Shown: piece after piece, positions 21,726 through 29,966 of the stretch | Numbering within the stretch: position 1 is the first letter of the stretch | How the letters are laid out: every line of letters begins with the position of its first letter | Source of the DNA: CAXRBC01 sp041158045 | GTDB lineage: Bacteria; Actinomycetota; Acidimicrobiia; Acidimicrobiales; Ilumatobacteraceae | Assembly: GCA_041158045.1 (NCBI GenBank) | Contig: JBEBCD010000023.1 | Coordinates: 1 to 64,000 of the forward strand | Reading direction: 5' to 3' | Length of the DNA stretch: 64,000 bases | Notes under the pieces: generated by a model | Told to the model about the DNA's origin: nothing | Seen by the model: the letters and a program-made list of their open reading frames with translations, nothing else | The model's database searches: none | Made by a program: the position numbers and the translations under genes

Positions 21726-22355
21726 ATGCGCGCGGCGTGGTGGCGGCGCGCGGTCGCGGATGCCGCGGACGCCGCATGGGAGTGGCTGGCGTTGCACGCC
21801 GCGGTCGGCCCCGACACGCGCCGGGGTCGCCGATTCGGGCGGTTCGGCGACGGCTCGATCATGTGCTTCCCGCTCGGCACCGTCTACAACGAGCGGTACA
21901 TCCGCATCGGTCGGGACACGATGATCGGGCCGCACGTCGCGCTCGCCGCGGGCATGCTGCCCGGGCAGGAGTGCGCCCTCGACCCGACGATCCGCATCGG
22001 CGACCGCTGCCTCATCGGCCGGGGCTCGGGGATCGTCGGGCACTTCTCCATCGACATCGGGGACGACGTCTGGACCGGCCACCACGTCTACGTGACGGAT
22101 CAGAACCACGGGTACGAGCGCCTCGACGTGCCGATCTCGCGCCAGACGCAGCCCGAGCGCGCCGTGTCGATCGGTGACGGGTCGTGGCTCGGCCATGGCG
22201 TGGTGGTGCTGCCGGGTGCCCGCATCGGGCGCCACGTGGTCGTCGGCGCCAACTCGGTGGTGACGGGGGAGATCCCCGACCGGAGCGTGGCGGTGGGTGC
22301 GCCGGCCCGAGTCGTGCGCCGTCACGACCCAGCGCGGGGCTGGGTGCGCGTCTAG
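21726..22355 (+). CDS. Acyltransferase with left-handed beta-helix (hexapeptide repeats)
   Basis: 209 residues. Hexapeptide-repeat turns run from about residue 60 to 195 (IRIGRDTMIGPHVAL, IRIGDRCLIGRGSGIVG, VSIGDGSWLGHGVVVLPG, ARIGRHVVVGANSVVTG) and end in the AVGAPARVVRRH signature of CysE/LacA/NodL-type O-acetyltransferases. The loop VYVTDQNHGYE near 121 carries the His that usually acts in catalysis. The acceptor is likely a sugar or surface glycan, but nothing here defines it. The stop overlaps the convergent DoxX-like gene by 4 bases. Confidence 0.82.
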   Translation: MRAAWWRRAVADAADAAWEWLALHAAVGPDTRRGRRFGRFGDGSIMCFPLGTVYNERYIRIGRDTMIGPHVALAAGMLPGQECALDPTIRIGDRCLIGRGSGIVGHFSIDIGDDVWTGHHVYVTDQNHGYERLDVPISRQTQPERAVSIGDGSWLGHGVVVLPGARIGRHVVVGANSVVTGEIPDRSVAVGAPARVVRRHDPARGWVRV

Positions 22356-23377
22356 ACGGACAGGTCCATCGGCGGCCGGCACGACGGCATGTCGTTGTCG
22401 GCAGCGAAGGTGGCGAGCTTCTCCGCGAGCGGCAGGCCGTCGGCGGTCGTCGTCTCGGCGAAGGGGGAGTTGTCGCCCCTCCGCAGCGCCTCGGCGTACG
22501 CGCGGCGGTCGGCCACGTAGGCGTCGTAGTCGGCCAGCCAGAGCGGGACGATGGCCGCGCCCTTGGCGTCGGTCGGCGGGGTCGCCCTCGCGGTCGTGAG
22601 CGCCCGCACGATGCCGTCCGTGGCCGCGTCGACGAGCTCGGCGCGTCGGGCGAGGGCGTCGGGGCCCGCCTCGTCGATGCGGCGCAGGTCCGCCTGGGCC
22701 GCACGCTCCGCGCGCGCCACCGCGCAGGCCGCCTCGGCGCGGGCGGTCCACGCGGCGTCACCGATCCGGTTGACCGACTCGCGGCTCGCGAAGAACAGCG
22801 CGTAGACCCACATCACGGCGATCGCCGCCACGACCAGTCCGAGCGCGACGCGCACGATCGCGCCACCGGGCCGCCAGGCGACGGCGAGGTGCGCGAGGCC
22901 CGCCGCGACCCCGACGCCCGCCGCGACGAGCGCGCCGTCGCGCGCCGACAGGTGGAGCCCCCACGCCTCGTCGAGCGACCAGCGCCCCGCGCCCCAGGCG
23001 CCGATGGCGATGCCGAGGACCCCGAGCATCGCGGTGTATTCCCAGCCCTGGCCGGGACGGAAGACGAAGAACCCGTTGCGGCCGTGTCCCGCCACGCCCG
23101 CGACGACCATCAGTCCCACGAGGCCCGCCGCCGCCAGTGGCGTCGCGAGGCCCGCGACGAGGCCGGCGCCGACCGCGAGCTCGGTGGCGGCGGCGGCGCG
23201 GGCCTGCAGGCGGGGCGCGCGCATGCCGATGGACGCGAACCATTGCGGCACGGCCGCGCGTCGCGCGGCGTCGGCCACCTTGTTCCACCCGTGCGCGGCG
23301 ATCATCGCGCCGGTCGCCACGCGCACGCACGCGAGCACCACGTCGAGGGCCGCCGCATCGGATCCCGTCACGCCCAC
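22352..23377 (-). CDS. DoxX-like membrane protein with a C-terminal soluble domain
   Basis: 341 residues. Residues ~10-135 form a DoxX-like four-helix membrane domain: VRVATGAMIAAHGWNKV near 18-34, then GLVGLMVVAGVAGHGRNGFF, then YTAMLGVLGIAIGAWG. A fifth hydrophobic segment near 175-195 is followed by about 140 soluble residues of no recognised family, rich in Ala, Arg and Asp. DoxX relatives act near thiol or quinone redox at the membrane; no role can be assigned. The GTG start lies close to the divergent ABC-exporter start, with a TAGAAT hexamer 9 bases upstream. Confidence 0.6.
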   Translation of the reverse strand: MGVTGSDAAALDVVLACVRVATGAMIAAHGWNKVADAARRAAVPQWFASIGMRAPRLQARAAAATELAVGAGLVAGLATPLAAAGLVGLMVVAGVAGHGRNGFFVFRPGQGWEYTAMLGVLGIAIGAWGAGRWSLDEAWGLHLSARDGALVAAGVGVAAGLAHLAVAWRPGGAIVRVALGLVVAAIAVMWVYALFFASRESVNRIGDAAWTARAEAACAVARAERAAQADLRRIDEAGPDALARRAELVDAATDGIVRALTTARATPPTDAKGAAIVPLWLADYDAYVADRRAYAEALRRGDNSPFAETTTADGLPLAEKLATFAADNDMPSCRPPMDLSV

Positions 23378-23383
23378 GATTGG

Positions 23384-23392
23384 TAGATTCTA
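23384..23392. promoter_or_regulatory. Interleaved divergent -10-like hexamers, DoxX-like gene (-) and ABC exporter (+)
   Basis: The near-palindrome GTAGATTCTAC contains TAGATT on the plus strand (23384-23389), ending 6 bases before the exporter GTG at 23396. It also contains TAGAAT on the minus strand (23392-23387), ending 9 bases before the GTG at 23377. The two genes are only 18 bases apart. Confidence 0.5.
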
Positions 23393-23395
23393 CGA

Positions 23396-25126
23396 GTGAC
23401 CGCCACGACCGTCCGCGACGCGGTCCGCCTCACGGGTCGGCTCGTGCGGATCTCGCCGCGACAGTTCTCGATCGCGGTCGGCGGGGCGGCCGTCTTCGCG
23501 GTGTGCACCGTGGCGTCGTCACTCGGCGTGCGGTGGATGGTGGACCGCGTGATCCTGCCCCGATTCGACGGCGGGCCGTTCGACGCGCGCGCCCTCGCCG
23601 CGGGCGCGGCGATCGTCGTCGGCATCGGCCTGCTCCGCGCCGCGGGCGTCGTCATCCGCCGCAGCTTCGCCGGCATCGCCGAGTGGCGCACCGCCCGGCA
23701 CCTCGCCGACGGCGTGCTGGCGCGCCTCGTGGCCCAGCCCGTGCCCTGGCACCGCCGGCACATGGTCGGCGATCTGGTCGCCCGCTGCGGCGTGGACGTG
23801 GACGCGGCGGTCGCCGTGATGGCCCCGATGCCCTTCAGCTCGTCGGTCGTCGTGATGATGGTCGTCGCTGCCGCGTACCTGCTCGCCACCGACGTCGTCC
23901 TCGGCGGCCTCGCCGCCGCCCTCTTCCCCCTCATGCTCGCGATGAACCTCGCCTACCAGCGGCGCGTCGATCGTCACTACAAGGACGCGCAGCGCGAGCT
24001 CGGCCTGCTCTCGGAGGCGGTGCACGAGTCCTTCGACGGCGTCGTCGTGGTCAAGGCGTTCGGGGCCGAGGAGCGCGAGACGCGGCGCCTCGCCGAGATC
24101 ACGGCGCGCCTGCGGGAGGCCCGCATCCGCGCGGTCGGCGTGCGCTCGACCTTCGAGTCCCTCCTCGACGCCGTGCCCTCGCTCGCCAACGTCGCGCTGC
24201 TCGCGGTCGGCGCGGTGCGGGTGCGCGACGGCGCGATGAGCGTCGGGGATCTCGCGAGCTTCCTCTACCTGTTCACCCTGCTCGCCTTCCCGCTGCGGAT
24301 CATCGGCTATCTCTTCAGCGAGATCCCGCACTCGCTCGCCGGCTGGCAGCGGGTGGCGGAGGTGGCCGAGGCCCCGGTGGAGACGGACCCCCACGACGCG
24401 ATCGGCCCCGCCCCCGCGGGGCTCGCGGTCCAGGTCCACGGCGCGGTGGTGGCGCACGCGGACGCCGCGGCCGTGCTGCGCGGGGTGGACCTCGAGGTGC
24501 GCCACGGCGAGACGGTGGCGCTCGTCGGTGCGACCGGCGCGGGCAAGACCACGCTCCTCCACGCGATCGCCGGCCTCGTGCCGCTCGCGGCGGGACGCGT
24601 CGCGAGCGGGGCGTCCCGCACGGGCCTCGTGTTCCAGGAGCCCTTCCTCTTCGCCGACACGTTGCGGTACAACCTCACGCTCGGCGACGAGGTCGCGGAG
24701 GGGGACCTCTGGGCGGCGCTCGCCGTCGCCGATGCCGACGGGCTCGTGCGCGAGCTCGACGCCGGCCTCGACACCGAGGTCGGGGAGCGCGGCGTCGGGC
24801 TCTCGGGAGGACAGCGGCAGCGCATCGCCCTGGCGCGCGAGCTGGCCCGCGGCGCGGAGCTGCTCCTCCTCGACGACACGACCTCGGCCCTCGATCCCGT
24901 CACCGAGTCGCGCGTGCTGGGCAACCTGCGGGGCATGGCGCGGCGGGCGAGCGTGCTCGTCGTCGCGTCCCGACCCTCGACCATCGCCCTCGCCGATCGC
25001 GTCGCCTACCTGCGGGACGGACGCATCACCGCGGTGGGGAGCCACGACGAGCTCATGGCTCGTCACCCCGACTACCGGGAGCTCCTCGCGGCCTTCGAGG
25101 CCGATCGCGAGGCCGGTGCGTCATGA
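23396..25126 (+). CDS. ABC exporter half-transporter with degenerate ATPase site
   Basis: 576 residues: six-helix exporter membrane domain (~20-310) and a nucleotide-binding domain. The Walker A motif is VGATGAGKTT near 378 and the signature is LSGGQRQR. Two catalytic positions are changed. Walker B reads LLLLDD, with Asp where the catalytic Glu should be (near 494), and the switch region reads VASRPST, with Ser in place of the H-loop His. This matches heterodimeric exporters such as TM287/288, where one subunit carries a degenerate ATP site. The next gene encodes the intact partner and starts in an ATGA overlap. Substrate unknown; probably lipid, peptide or drug export. Confidence 0.85.
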   Translation: MTATTVRDAVRLTGRLVRISPRQFSIAVGGAAVFAVCTVASSLGVRWMVDRVILPRFDGGPFDARALAAGAAIVVGIGLLRAAGVVIRRSFAGIAEWRTARHLADGVLARLVAQPVPWHRRHMVGDLVARCGVDVDAAVAVMAPMPFSSSVVVMMVVAAAYLLATDVVLGGLAAALFPLMLAMNLAYQRRVDRHYKDAQRELGLLSEAVHESFDGVVVVKAFGAEERETRRLAEITARLREARIRAVGVRSTFESLLDAVPSLANVALLAVGAVRVRDGAMSVGDLASFLYLFTLLAFPLRIIGYLFSEIPHSLAGWQRVAEVAEAPVETDPHDAIGPAPAGLAVQVHGAVVAHADAAAVLRGVDLEVRHGETVALVGATGAGKTTLLHAIAGLVPLAAGRVASGASRTGLVFQEPFLFADTLRYNLTLGDEVAEGDLWAALAVADADGLVRELDAGLDTEVGERGVGLSGGQRQRIALARELARGAELLLLDDTTSALDPVTESRVLGNLRGMARRASVLVVASRPSTIALADRVAYLRDGRITAVGSHDELMARHPDYRELLAAFEADREAGAS

Positions 25127-26946
25127 GCGTCGAGGGCGAGGGGCGGATCGGGCCGGACCCCGCGCGCCGGTTCGTCGCCGCCCGCACCATCCAGCGGGGC
25201 GTGCGCGTCGCCCCGGCCCTGGGCCACGGGTTGCTGCTCACCTTCGTGCTCGCGCTCGTCGGCTCCCTCGCCCGCGTCGTGGTGCCCGTGCTCATCCAGC
25301 AGGTCGTGGACGGGGGGTTCCGCGACGGGGAGGTGCGCGTCGGCTGGATCGTGCGCAGCTGCGCCGTCGCCGCCGCGGTGATCGTCGCGAGCGCGATCGC
25401 CCTGCGCACCGCCGTGCGGCGCCTCGGCACCCAGGCCGAGCGCGGCCTGTACGCGCTGCGGGTGCGCCTCTACGAGCACATCCACCGGCTCAGTCTCGAG
25501 AGCCACCGCGAGGAGCGCCGCGGCGCCCTCGTGTCGCGAGTGACGAGTGACATCGAGACGCTCACCATGTTCTTCGCGTGGGGCGGCCTCACCTTCATGC
25601 TCGACGGTGCGCTCATGGTCGCGGTCGCCTCCGTGATGCTCGCCTACGACTGGATGCTCGCGCTCGTGGCCCTGGGGACGTCGGCGCCGCTGTTCTTCGT
25701 GCTGCGCCGGCTCCAGGCGCGCCTCGTCGCCGCCTACGAGCACGCCCGAGGACGCAACGCCGCACTGCTCAGCGCGGTGAGCGAGCTGGTCGCCGGCACG
25801 GAGACGCTGCGCGCGGCCCGCGCCCAGGGGCCGATGCTCGCGCGCACCCGCCGCGCGGTGCGGGAGCGGACCGACGCGCAGACGAGGGCCGGCATCATCG
25901 GCGCCTTCCTCTTCCCCTCGGGCGAGGTGTTCGCCGCGTTCACGGTCACGGCGGTCGTCGCGGTCGGCGCGCTCCGCGGGCTCGGTGACGGGCTCACGGC
26001 CGGTTCGATGGTGGGCTTCTATTTCCTCACCTACCGATTCCTCGAGCCGATCGCGGAGTTCACCGAGGTCGTCGACCAGGCGCAGACCGCCGTCGCCGGG
26101 CTGCGCCGCGTGCTCGGCGTGCTCGATACCCCGATCGGTCCGCCCGCCCCGAGTGCGCCGCTCCCGCTCCCCGAGGGCCCGCTCTCGGTCGCGCTGCACG
26201 AGGTGACCTTCGCCTACGCGCCGCGCGACACCCTCGTCGGCGAGGCGGGGGAGGCGCCGGCGCTGCGCAACGTGACGGTGGAGATCCCCGCGCGACAACA
26301 CGTGGCGCTCGTCGGCGAGTCGGGCTCGGGCAAGACCACGCTGGCGCGACTCGTCGCGCGCTTCGCGGATCCGACCGCGGGGACGGTGCTCGTGGGCGGG
26401 GTCACGCTCCGACGCATCGACGGCGCCGCGCTCCGCCGCCGCCTCGTCGTCGTGCCACAGGAGCCGTTCCTCTTCGCCGACACCATCGCGGGCAACCTGC
26501 GGTTCGCGAGCCCGGACGCGACGGAGACCGAGATGCGCGGGGCCGCAGCGCGGCTCGGCATGCTCGATTGGATCGACGGGCTCCCGGAGGGGCTCGCGAC
26601 GCGCGTCGGGCAGCGCGGATCCGCGCTGTCGGGTGGGGAGCGCCAGCTCGTCGCGCTGCTGCGCGCATCGATGACGTCGCCCGACGTGCTCATCCTCGAC
26701 GAGGCCACCTCGGCCGTGGACCCGCTGCTCGAGACGCGCATCGCGGCGGCGCTCGGTGCGCTGTCCGAGGGTCGCACCACCATCGCGATCGCGCACCGGC
26801 TGTCGACCGCGGCGCGCGCCGACCGGGTGCTGGTCCTCCACGAGGGACGGCTGGTGGAGGACGGACGGCACGAGGATCTCCTCGCCCGCGGCGGCACGTA
26901 CGCGAGGATGTACGGGCAATGGCTCGACGCGACCGCCGCCGGCTGA
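25123..26946 (+). CDS. ABC exporter half-transporter, catalytically complete partner
   Basis: 607 residues. Exporter transmembrane domain (~30-330), then an ATPase domain with Walker A VGESGSGKTT, signature ALSGGERQL, Walker B VLILDEATSAVD with the catalytic Glu, and H-loop AIAHRLST. It should pair with the preceding subunit to form a heterodimer with one active and one degenerate site. ATG at 25123 overlaps the upstream stop (ATGA), giving coupled, near-equal synthesis. The lipoprotein gene begins 28 bases before its stop. Confidence 0.87.
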   Translation: MSVEGEGRIGPDPARRFVAARTIQRGVRVAPALGHGLLLTFVLALVGSLARVVVPVLIQQVVDGGFRDGEVRVGWIVRSCAVAAAVIVASAIALRTAVRRLGTQAERGLYALRVRLYEHIHRLSLESHREERRGALVSRVTSDIETLTMFFAWGGLTFMLDGALMVAVASVMLAYDWMLALVALGTSAPLFFVLRRLQARLVAAYEHARGRNAALLSAVSELVAGTETLRAARAQGPMLARTRRAVRERTDAQTRAGIIGAFLFPSGEVFAAFTVTAVVAVGALRGLGDGLTAGSMVGFYFLTYRFLEPIAEFTEVVDQAQTAVAGLRRVLGVLDTPIGPPAPSAPLPLPEGPLSVALHEVTFAYAPRDTLVGEAGEAPALRNVTVEIPARQHVALVGESGSGKTTLARLVARFADPTAGTVLVGGVTLRRIDGAALRRRLVVVPQEPFLFADTIAGNLRFASPDATETEMRGAAARLGMLDWIDGLPEGLATRVGQRGSALSGGERQLVALLRASMTSPDVLILDEATSAVDPLLETRIAAALGALSEGRTTIAIAHRLSTAARADRVLVLHEGRLVEDGRHEDLLARGGTYARMYGQWLDATAAG

Positions 26947-27701
26947 CCTCGGCCCTCGTCCTCGCCGCGGCGGCGGCCGCGCTCGCGGGCTGCGGCGACG
27001 CGGCGCGCGAGCGTGCGGCCTGCGTGCGCATCCCCGCCGTGGTCGTCTCGGTCGGGCGCGTGCGCGCGCTCGTCGACGACCCGGGTGCGGCGAGCCCCGG
27101 CGTGGCGCGGGACGTGCTCACCGAGGCCGTGGAGGCGTTCGGCGCGCTCGCGGAGGCGGCCCCACGCGAGCTGGCGGGGGACGCCGAGACCCTCTGGGAC
27201 GCGCACCTGCAGCTGTCCGCCGCGTACTCGGGGGCGCAGTGGAAGGGTCCGCTCGTCGCGCAGTCGACGGCGGGCGAGCGGGCGATCGCGGTGCTCGCGT
27301 CGGAGGGGGTGGCGCGGGCGTTCGAGCGCCTGGATGCGTTCGCCGACGCGCGCTGCCTCGTGGACCTCGGCGCACCGCCCGTGCCGCCCGGCGGTGCGCC
27401 GACCACGCTGCCGGCCGCCCCTCCGGGCGACGAGCCCGCGCGCTCCGACGAGGGGCTCGGGGAGCGTGCGGCGACGGTCGAGGCGCTCGGCTTCGTGCTC
27501 GCGGAGCGGTGGTCGCTCGCGGTGGACGCCGGGGAGGCGTCGTGCCTCGGGACGGAGCTCCTCGCGCGCTCCAGCGAGCCCGACGCCGACGACTCCGACG
27601 CGGACTACCTCGCGATGGTGCAGGCGACGTTCGACGCATGCGGCGTGCAGGCCGACGTCGCGGCCGTCACGACGACCACCTCGGCGCCCGTGGAGGACTA
27701 G
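26919..27701 (+). CDS. Predicted lipoprotein of unknown function
   Basis: 260 residues. Arg-rich n-region, hydrophobic core and lipobox LAGC, with lipidated Cys near residue 25, predict export and anchoring to the outer face of the membrane. The rest is Ala- and Asp-rich and ends in a Thr-rich tail. Further Cys residues near 32, 146, 208 and 236 could form disulfides outside the cell. No family recognised. The start lies inside the last 28 bases of the exporter gene, so it is co-transcribed and may be an accessory factor of that exporter. Confidence 0.55.
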   Translation: MARRDRRRLTSALVLAAAAAALAGCGDAARERAACVRIPAVVVSVGRVRALVDDPGAASPGVARDVLTEAVEAFGALAEAAPRELAGDAETLWDAHLQLSAAYSGAQWKGPLVAQSTAGERAIAVLASEGVARAFERLDAFADARCLVDLGAPPVPPGGAPTTLPAAPPGDEPARSDEGLGERAATVEALGFVLAERWSLAVDAGEASCLGTELLARSSEPDADDSDADYLAMVQATFDACGVQADVAAVTTTTSAPVED

Positions 27702-27709
27702 TCGGTCGG

Positions 27710-27715
27710 TAGTCT
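27710..27715 (+). promoter_or_regulatory. -10-like TAGTCT for the histidine phosphatase gene
   Basis: Ends 6 bases before the GTG at 27722; no ribosome-binding site lies between. Predicts a leaderless mRNA. Confidence 0.5.
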
Positions 27716-27721
27716 CGCGCC

Positions 27722-28399
27722 GTGCGGATCACCCTCGTGCGCCATGCGCAGCCGGAGTGGGTGAGGGAGGGCCTCAGCGTCGACAACCCGCCGCTCACCG
27801 CGCTCGGCCGCGCACAGGCGGAGCGCCTCGCGATCCGTCTCGCCGACGAGCGCTTCGACGAGCTGCACGTCTCGCCCCTCGTGCGCGCCCGCGAGACGGC
27901 GGCGCCGCTCCTCGCGCGGCAGCGCCGCGAGGAGTCGATCCAGCCGTGGCTCGAGGAGATCCGCAACCCGATCTGGCACGGGACGCCGGCGGAGAAGGCG
28001 GCGGCTGCGTATCGCGAGGAGCGCAGCCGTCCCGCCGCGGACCGGTGGGACGGCCTGCACGGCGGCGAGCCGGTGCGCGACTTCGTGGCGCGGATCCGCG
28101 CGGGCGCCGAGCGGTTCCTCGCCGAGCGGGGGATCGTGCGCCTCGAGCACGACCTCCCCGTGTGGCGAGTGGAGGACCCGGGTCGTGCGATCGCGTGCGT
28201 GGCGCACGCGGGCACCAACAGCGTGGTGATCAACCTGCTGCTCGGTCTCGATCCGACGCCGTGGGAGTGGGAGCGGTTCGTCCTCGGCCACGCCTCGATC
28301 ACGCGGCTCGAGGCGATGCGGATGGGCGACGGCTACGGCTTCAGTCTGTGGCCGCTCTCCGACGTCGAGCACCTCGCGGCGGACGACCGCACCTACTGA
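27722..28399 (+). CDS. Histidine phosphatase (phosphoglycerate mutase-like) family protein
   Basis: 225 residues, cytoplasmic. The phosphohistidine loop LVRHAQPEW lies near 5-13, where RHG is changed to RHA. VSPLVRARETAAPLL supplies the second Arg, WHGTPAEK the acid region, and CVAHAGTNSVVINLLLG the second catalytic His. Such enzymes dephosphorylate sugars, nucleotides or proteins, or act as phosphoglycerate mutases. The context (an exporter and a peptidoglycan hydrolase) gives no substrate. It converges on the M23 peptidase gene across 56 bases with no clear terminator. Confidence 0.8.
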   Translation: MRITLVRHAQPEWVREGLSVDNPPLTALGRAQAERLAIRLADERFDELHVSPLVRARETAAPLLARQRREESIQPWLEEIRNPIWHGTPAEKAAAAYREERSRPAADRWDGLHGGEPVRDFVARIRAGAERFLAERGIVRLEHDLPVWRVEDPGRAIACVAHAGTNSVVINLLLGLDPTPWEWERFVLGHASITRLEAMRMGDGYGFSLWPLSDVEHLAADDRTY

Positions 28400-28455
28400 C
28401 GGGTCGCAGGGTCGGCGGGACCGGCACGGTCGCGAGCCGGGCGGTGCGCCGGGGC

Positions 28456-29817
28456 TCAGCCCTGCGGGCGCAGCTCCGTCACGTGGCAGGCGTCGACGGC
28501 CTTCACCACGGGGTACGGATTGACCGCCGCGCCGCCGCCGGGGTGCACCTCGAAGTGCAGGTGGGGCGTCTGGGTGTTGCCCGTCGCGCCGTTGTAGCCG
28601 ATGACCTGGCCGGCGCGGACCGCGACGCCGGGGGCGATGCCCGGGGCGAAGGACTCGAGGTGGGCGTAGAAGTAGTAGGTGCCATCCGGCGCGGTGAGGC
28701 GCAGCGCGTTGCCCGAGAGCGAGGCGTTGGCGTACTGCTTGGTGATCGTGCCGTCGACCACCGCGTAGATCGCGAGGCCGCGGGGCCCGACGATGTCGAC
28801 GCCCTCGTGCTTGCGCGTGCCGCGCGCCTCCTGCCAGGTGTCGGAGAAGGAGCAGCGTCCCTGCATCGGGAACACGGCGATCTGGGGGATGCCGAGCGTG
28901 GCGAGGTCGGGGAGGAGGCCGAGGGCGATCGCCGTCGGGAGGTCGACCGCCTGCGTGGTCGCGAGGCCGCGGGCCTGCTGGAAGGTGCCGATCGCGATGG
29001 TGGTGGCGAGACCGAAGACGCCGTCGACGCCGCCCTTCACCGTCACGCCGGCGGCGACGAGGGCCTGCTGCACCGCGCGCACCGCGTCACCCTTGGCGCC
29101 GCGAGACGGCAGCGTGTTGACGTCGAGCACGACCGGTGCGGCGACCTCGGCGACGGGGGCGGCGGGCGCGGGTGCCGCGGGGGCGGCCTGCGCCACGGGA
29201 GCGACGGCGACGGAGGCGGGCTTCACGGGGGCCGCGGCCTTCGCGGGCGCGGCCGTCGCGGCACCCGGGGTGAGGCCGAGGGAGGCGGCGGTGGCGGCGT
29301 CGAGCTGGCGCGTGACGGGGAGGCCGCGCGACTGCTGGTACGCGGCGATCGCGATGGTGGTGGCGAGACCGAAGACGCCGTCCGCGCCGCCCTTCACGGT
29401 CGTGCCCGCGTTGATGAGCGCCTGCTGGAGGGACCAGACGGCGTCGCCGGTGGCACCGACGGCGGGCAGTGCAGCCGGGTCGAGGGCGACGGGCGCGAGC
29501 AGCCCGAGCATCTTGGCGGTGCGCTCGTCGACGACGCCGGTGCTCTTGAATCCGACGACGCGCTGGAAGGCCTTGAGGGTCGCACGCGTGCGGTCGGAGA
29601 ACACGCCGTCGACGCCGCCCTTCAGCGTGAATCCACGGGCGATGAGCGCCTCCTGGAGGCGTCGCACGTCGTCGCCCGACTGGCCGTAGGCGGGCAGCGC
29701 GCCGGGGACCACGGGGGCGGCGGCGGCCGGGGCGGCCGCGAGGCTGACCGCGGCGACGGCGCCGAGCACGAGGCCGAGGGCCAGGCGGCGGAGGGGGGTG
29801 GGGGTCGAGGTGTCCAT
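28456..29817 (-). CDS. Secreted peptidoglycan hydrolase: three PG-binding repeats plus M23 peptidase
   Basis: 453 residues. Signal peptide ~1-35 (Arg-rich start, Leu/Ala core, AAPAAAA cleavage region). Three peptidoglycan_binding_1 domains lie near 45-105, 115-175 and 245-305, each with a GDxVxxLQxAL and DGVFGxxT pattern; repeats 2 and 3 are close copies. An Ala/Pro linker joins repeats 2 and 3. The C-terminal M23 (LytM) domain has the Zn ligands in HEGVDIVG and HLHFEVH near 425. It should cut peptide cross-links in the wall. ATG at 29817 was preferred over an upstream in-frame start because the signal peptide follows at once. Confidence 0.87.
   Translation of the reverse strand: MDTSTPTPLRRLALGLVLGAVAAVSLAAAPAAAAPVVPGALPAYGQSGDDVRRLQEALIARGFTLKGGVDGVFSDRTRATLKAFQRVVGFKSTGVVDERTAKMLGLLAPVALDPAALPAVGATGDAVWSLQQALINAGTTVKGGADGVFGLATTIAIAAYQQSRGLPVTRQLDAATAASLGLTPGAATAAPAKAAAPVKPASVAVAPVAQAAPAAPAPAAPVAEVAAPVVLDVNTLPSRGAKGDAVRAVQQALVAAGVTVKGGVDGVFGLATTIAIGTFQQARGLATTQAVDLPTAIALGLLPDLATLGIPQIAVFPMQGRCSFSDTWQEARGTRKHEGVDIVGPRGLAIYAVVDGTITKQYANASLSGNALRLTAPDGTYYFYAHLESFAPGIAPGVAVRAGQVIGYNGATGNTQTPHLHFEVHPGGGAAVNPYPVVKAVDACHVTELRPQG
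28989..29025 (-). repeat. 37-bp direct repeat, copy 2, inside the M23 peptidase gene
   Basis: Identical over 37 bases to 29346-29382. It encodes the DGVFGLATTIAI part of the third peptidoglycan-binding domain. The 357-base offset equals 119 codons, which indicates duplication of a whole domain plus linker. Confidence 0.8.
29346..29382 (-). repeat. 37-bp direct repeat, copy 1, inside the M23 peptidase gene
   Basis: Matches 28989-29025 exactly. It encodes the same DGVFGLATTIAI segment in the second peptidoglycan-binding domain. The identity at DNA level suggests recent duplication or gene conversion. Confidence 0.8.
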
Positions 29818-29954
29818 GCGGTCCCCGCGAGGGGTGCAAGAGGCATCGGCCCATGTGGGCAAATCTTGAGGAAAATCTCACCCCAACAGGCCAGATCACC
29901 ACGTAGAGTGGTCATCCGCACGGCAAGGGGCAGGTGCCGCCACGGCGAGTGGGG

Positions 29955-29960
29955 CAGGCT
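29955..29960 (+). promoter_or_regulatory. -10-like CAGGCT for ctaA
   Basis: Ends 6 bases before the ctaA ATG at 29967. The 149-base spacer shared with the divergent M23 gene is one of the longest in the window and contains an AT-richer patch near 29870-29882 that may belong to the M23 promoter; no other element was recognised. Confidence 0.4.
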
Positions 29961-29966
29961 GGGCCG

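Noticed and set aside
29818..29966. c-di-AMP (ydaO-type) riboswitch upstream of the M23 peptidase gene
   Set aside because: Such riboswitches precede actinobacterial wall hydrolases, but the spacer is too short and shows none of the conserved core.
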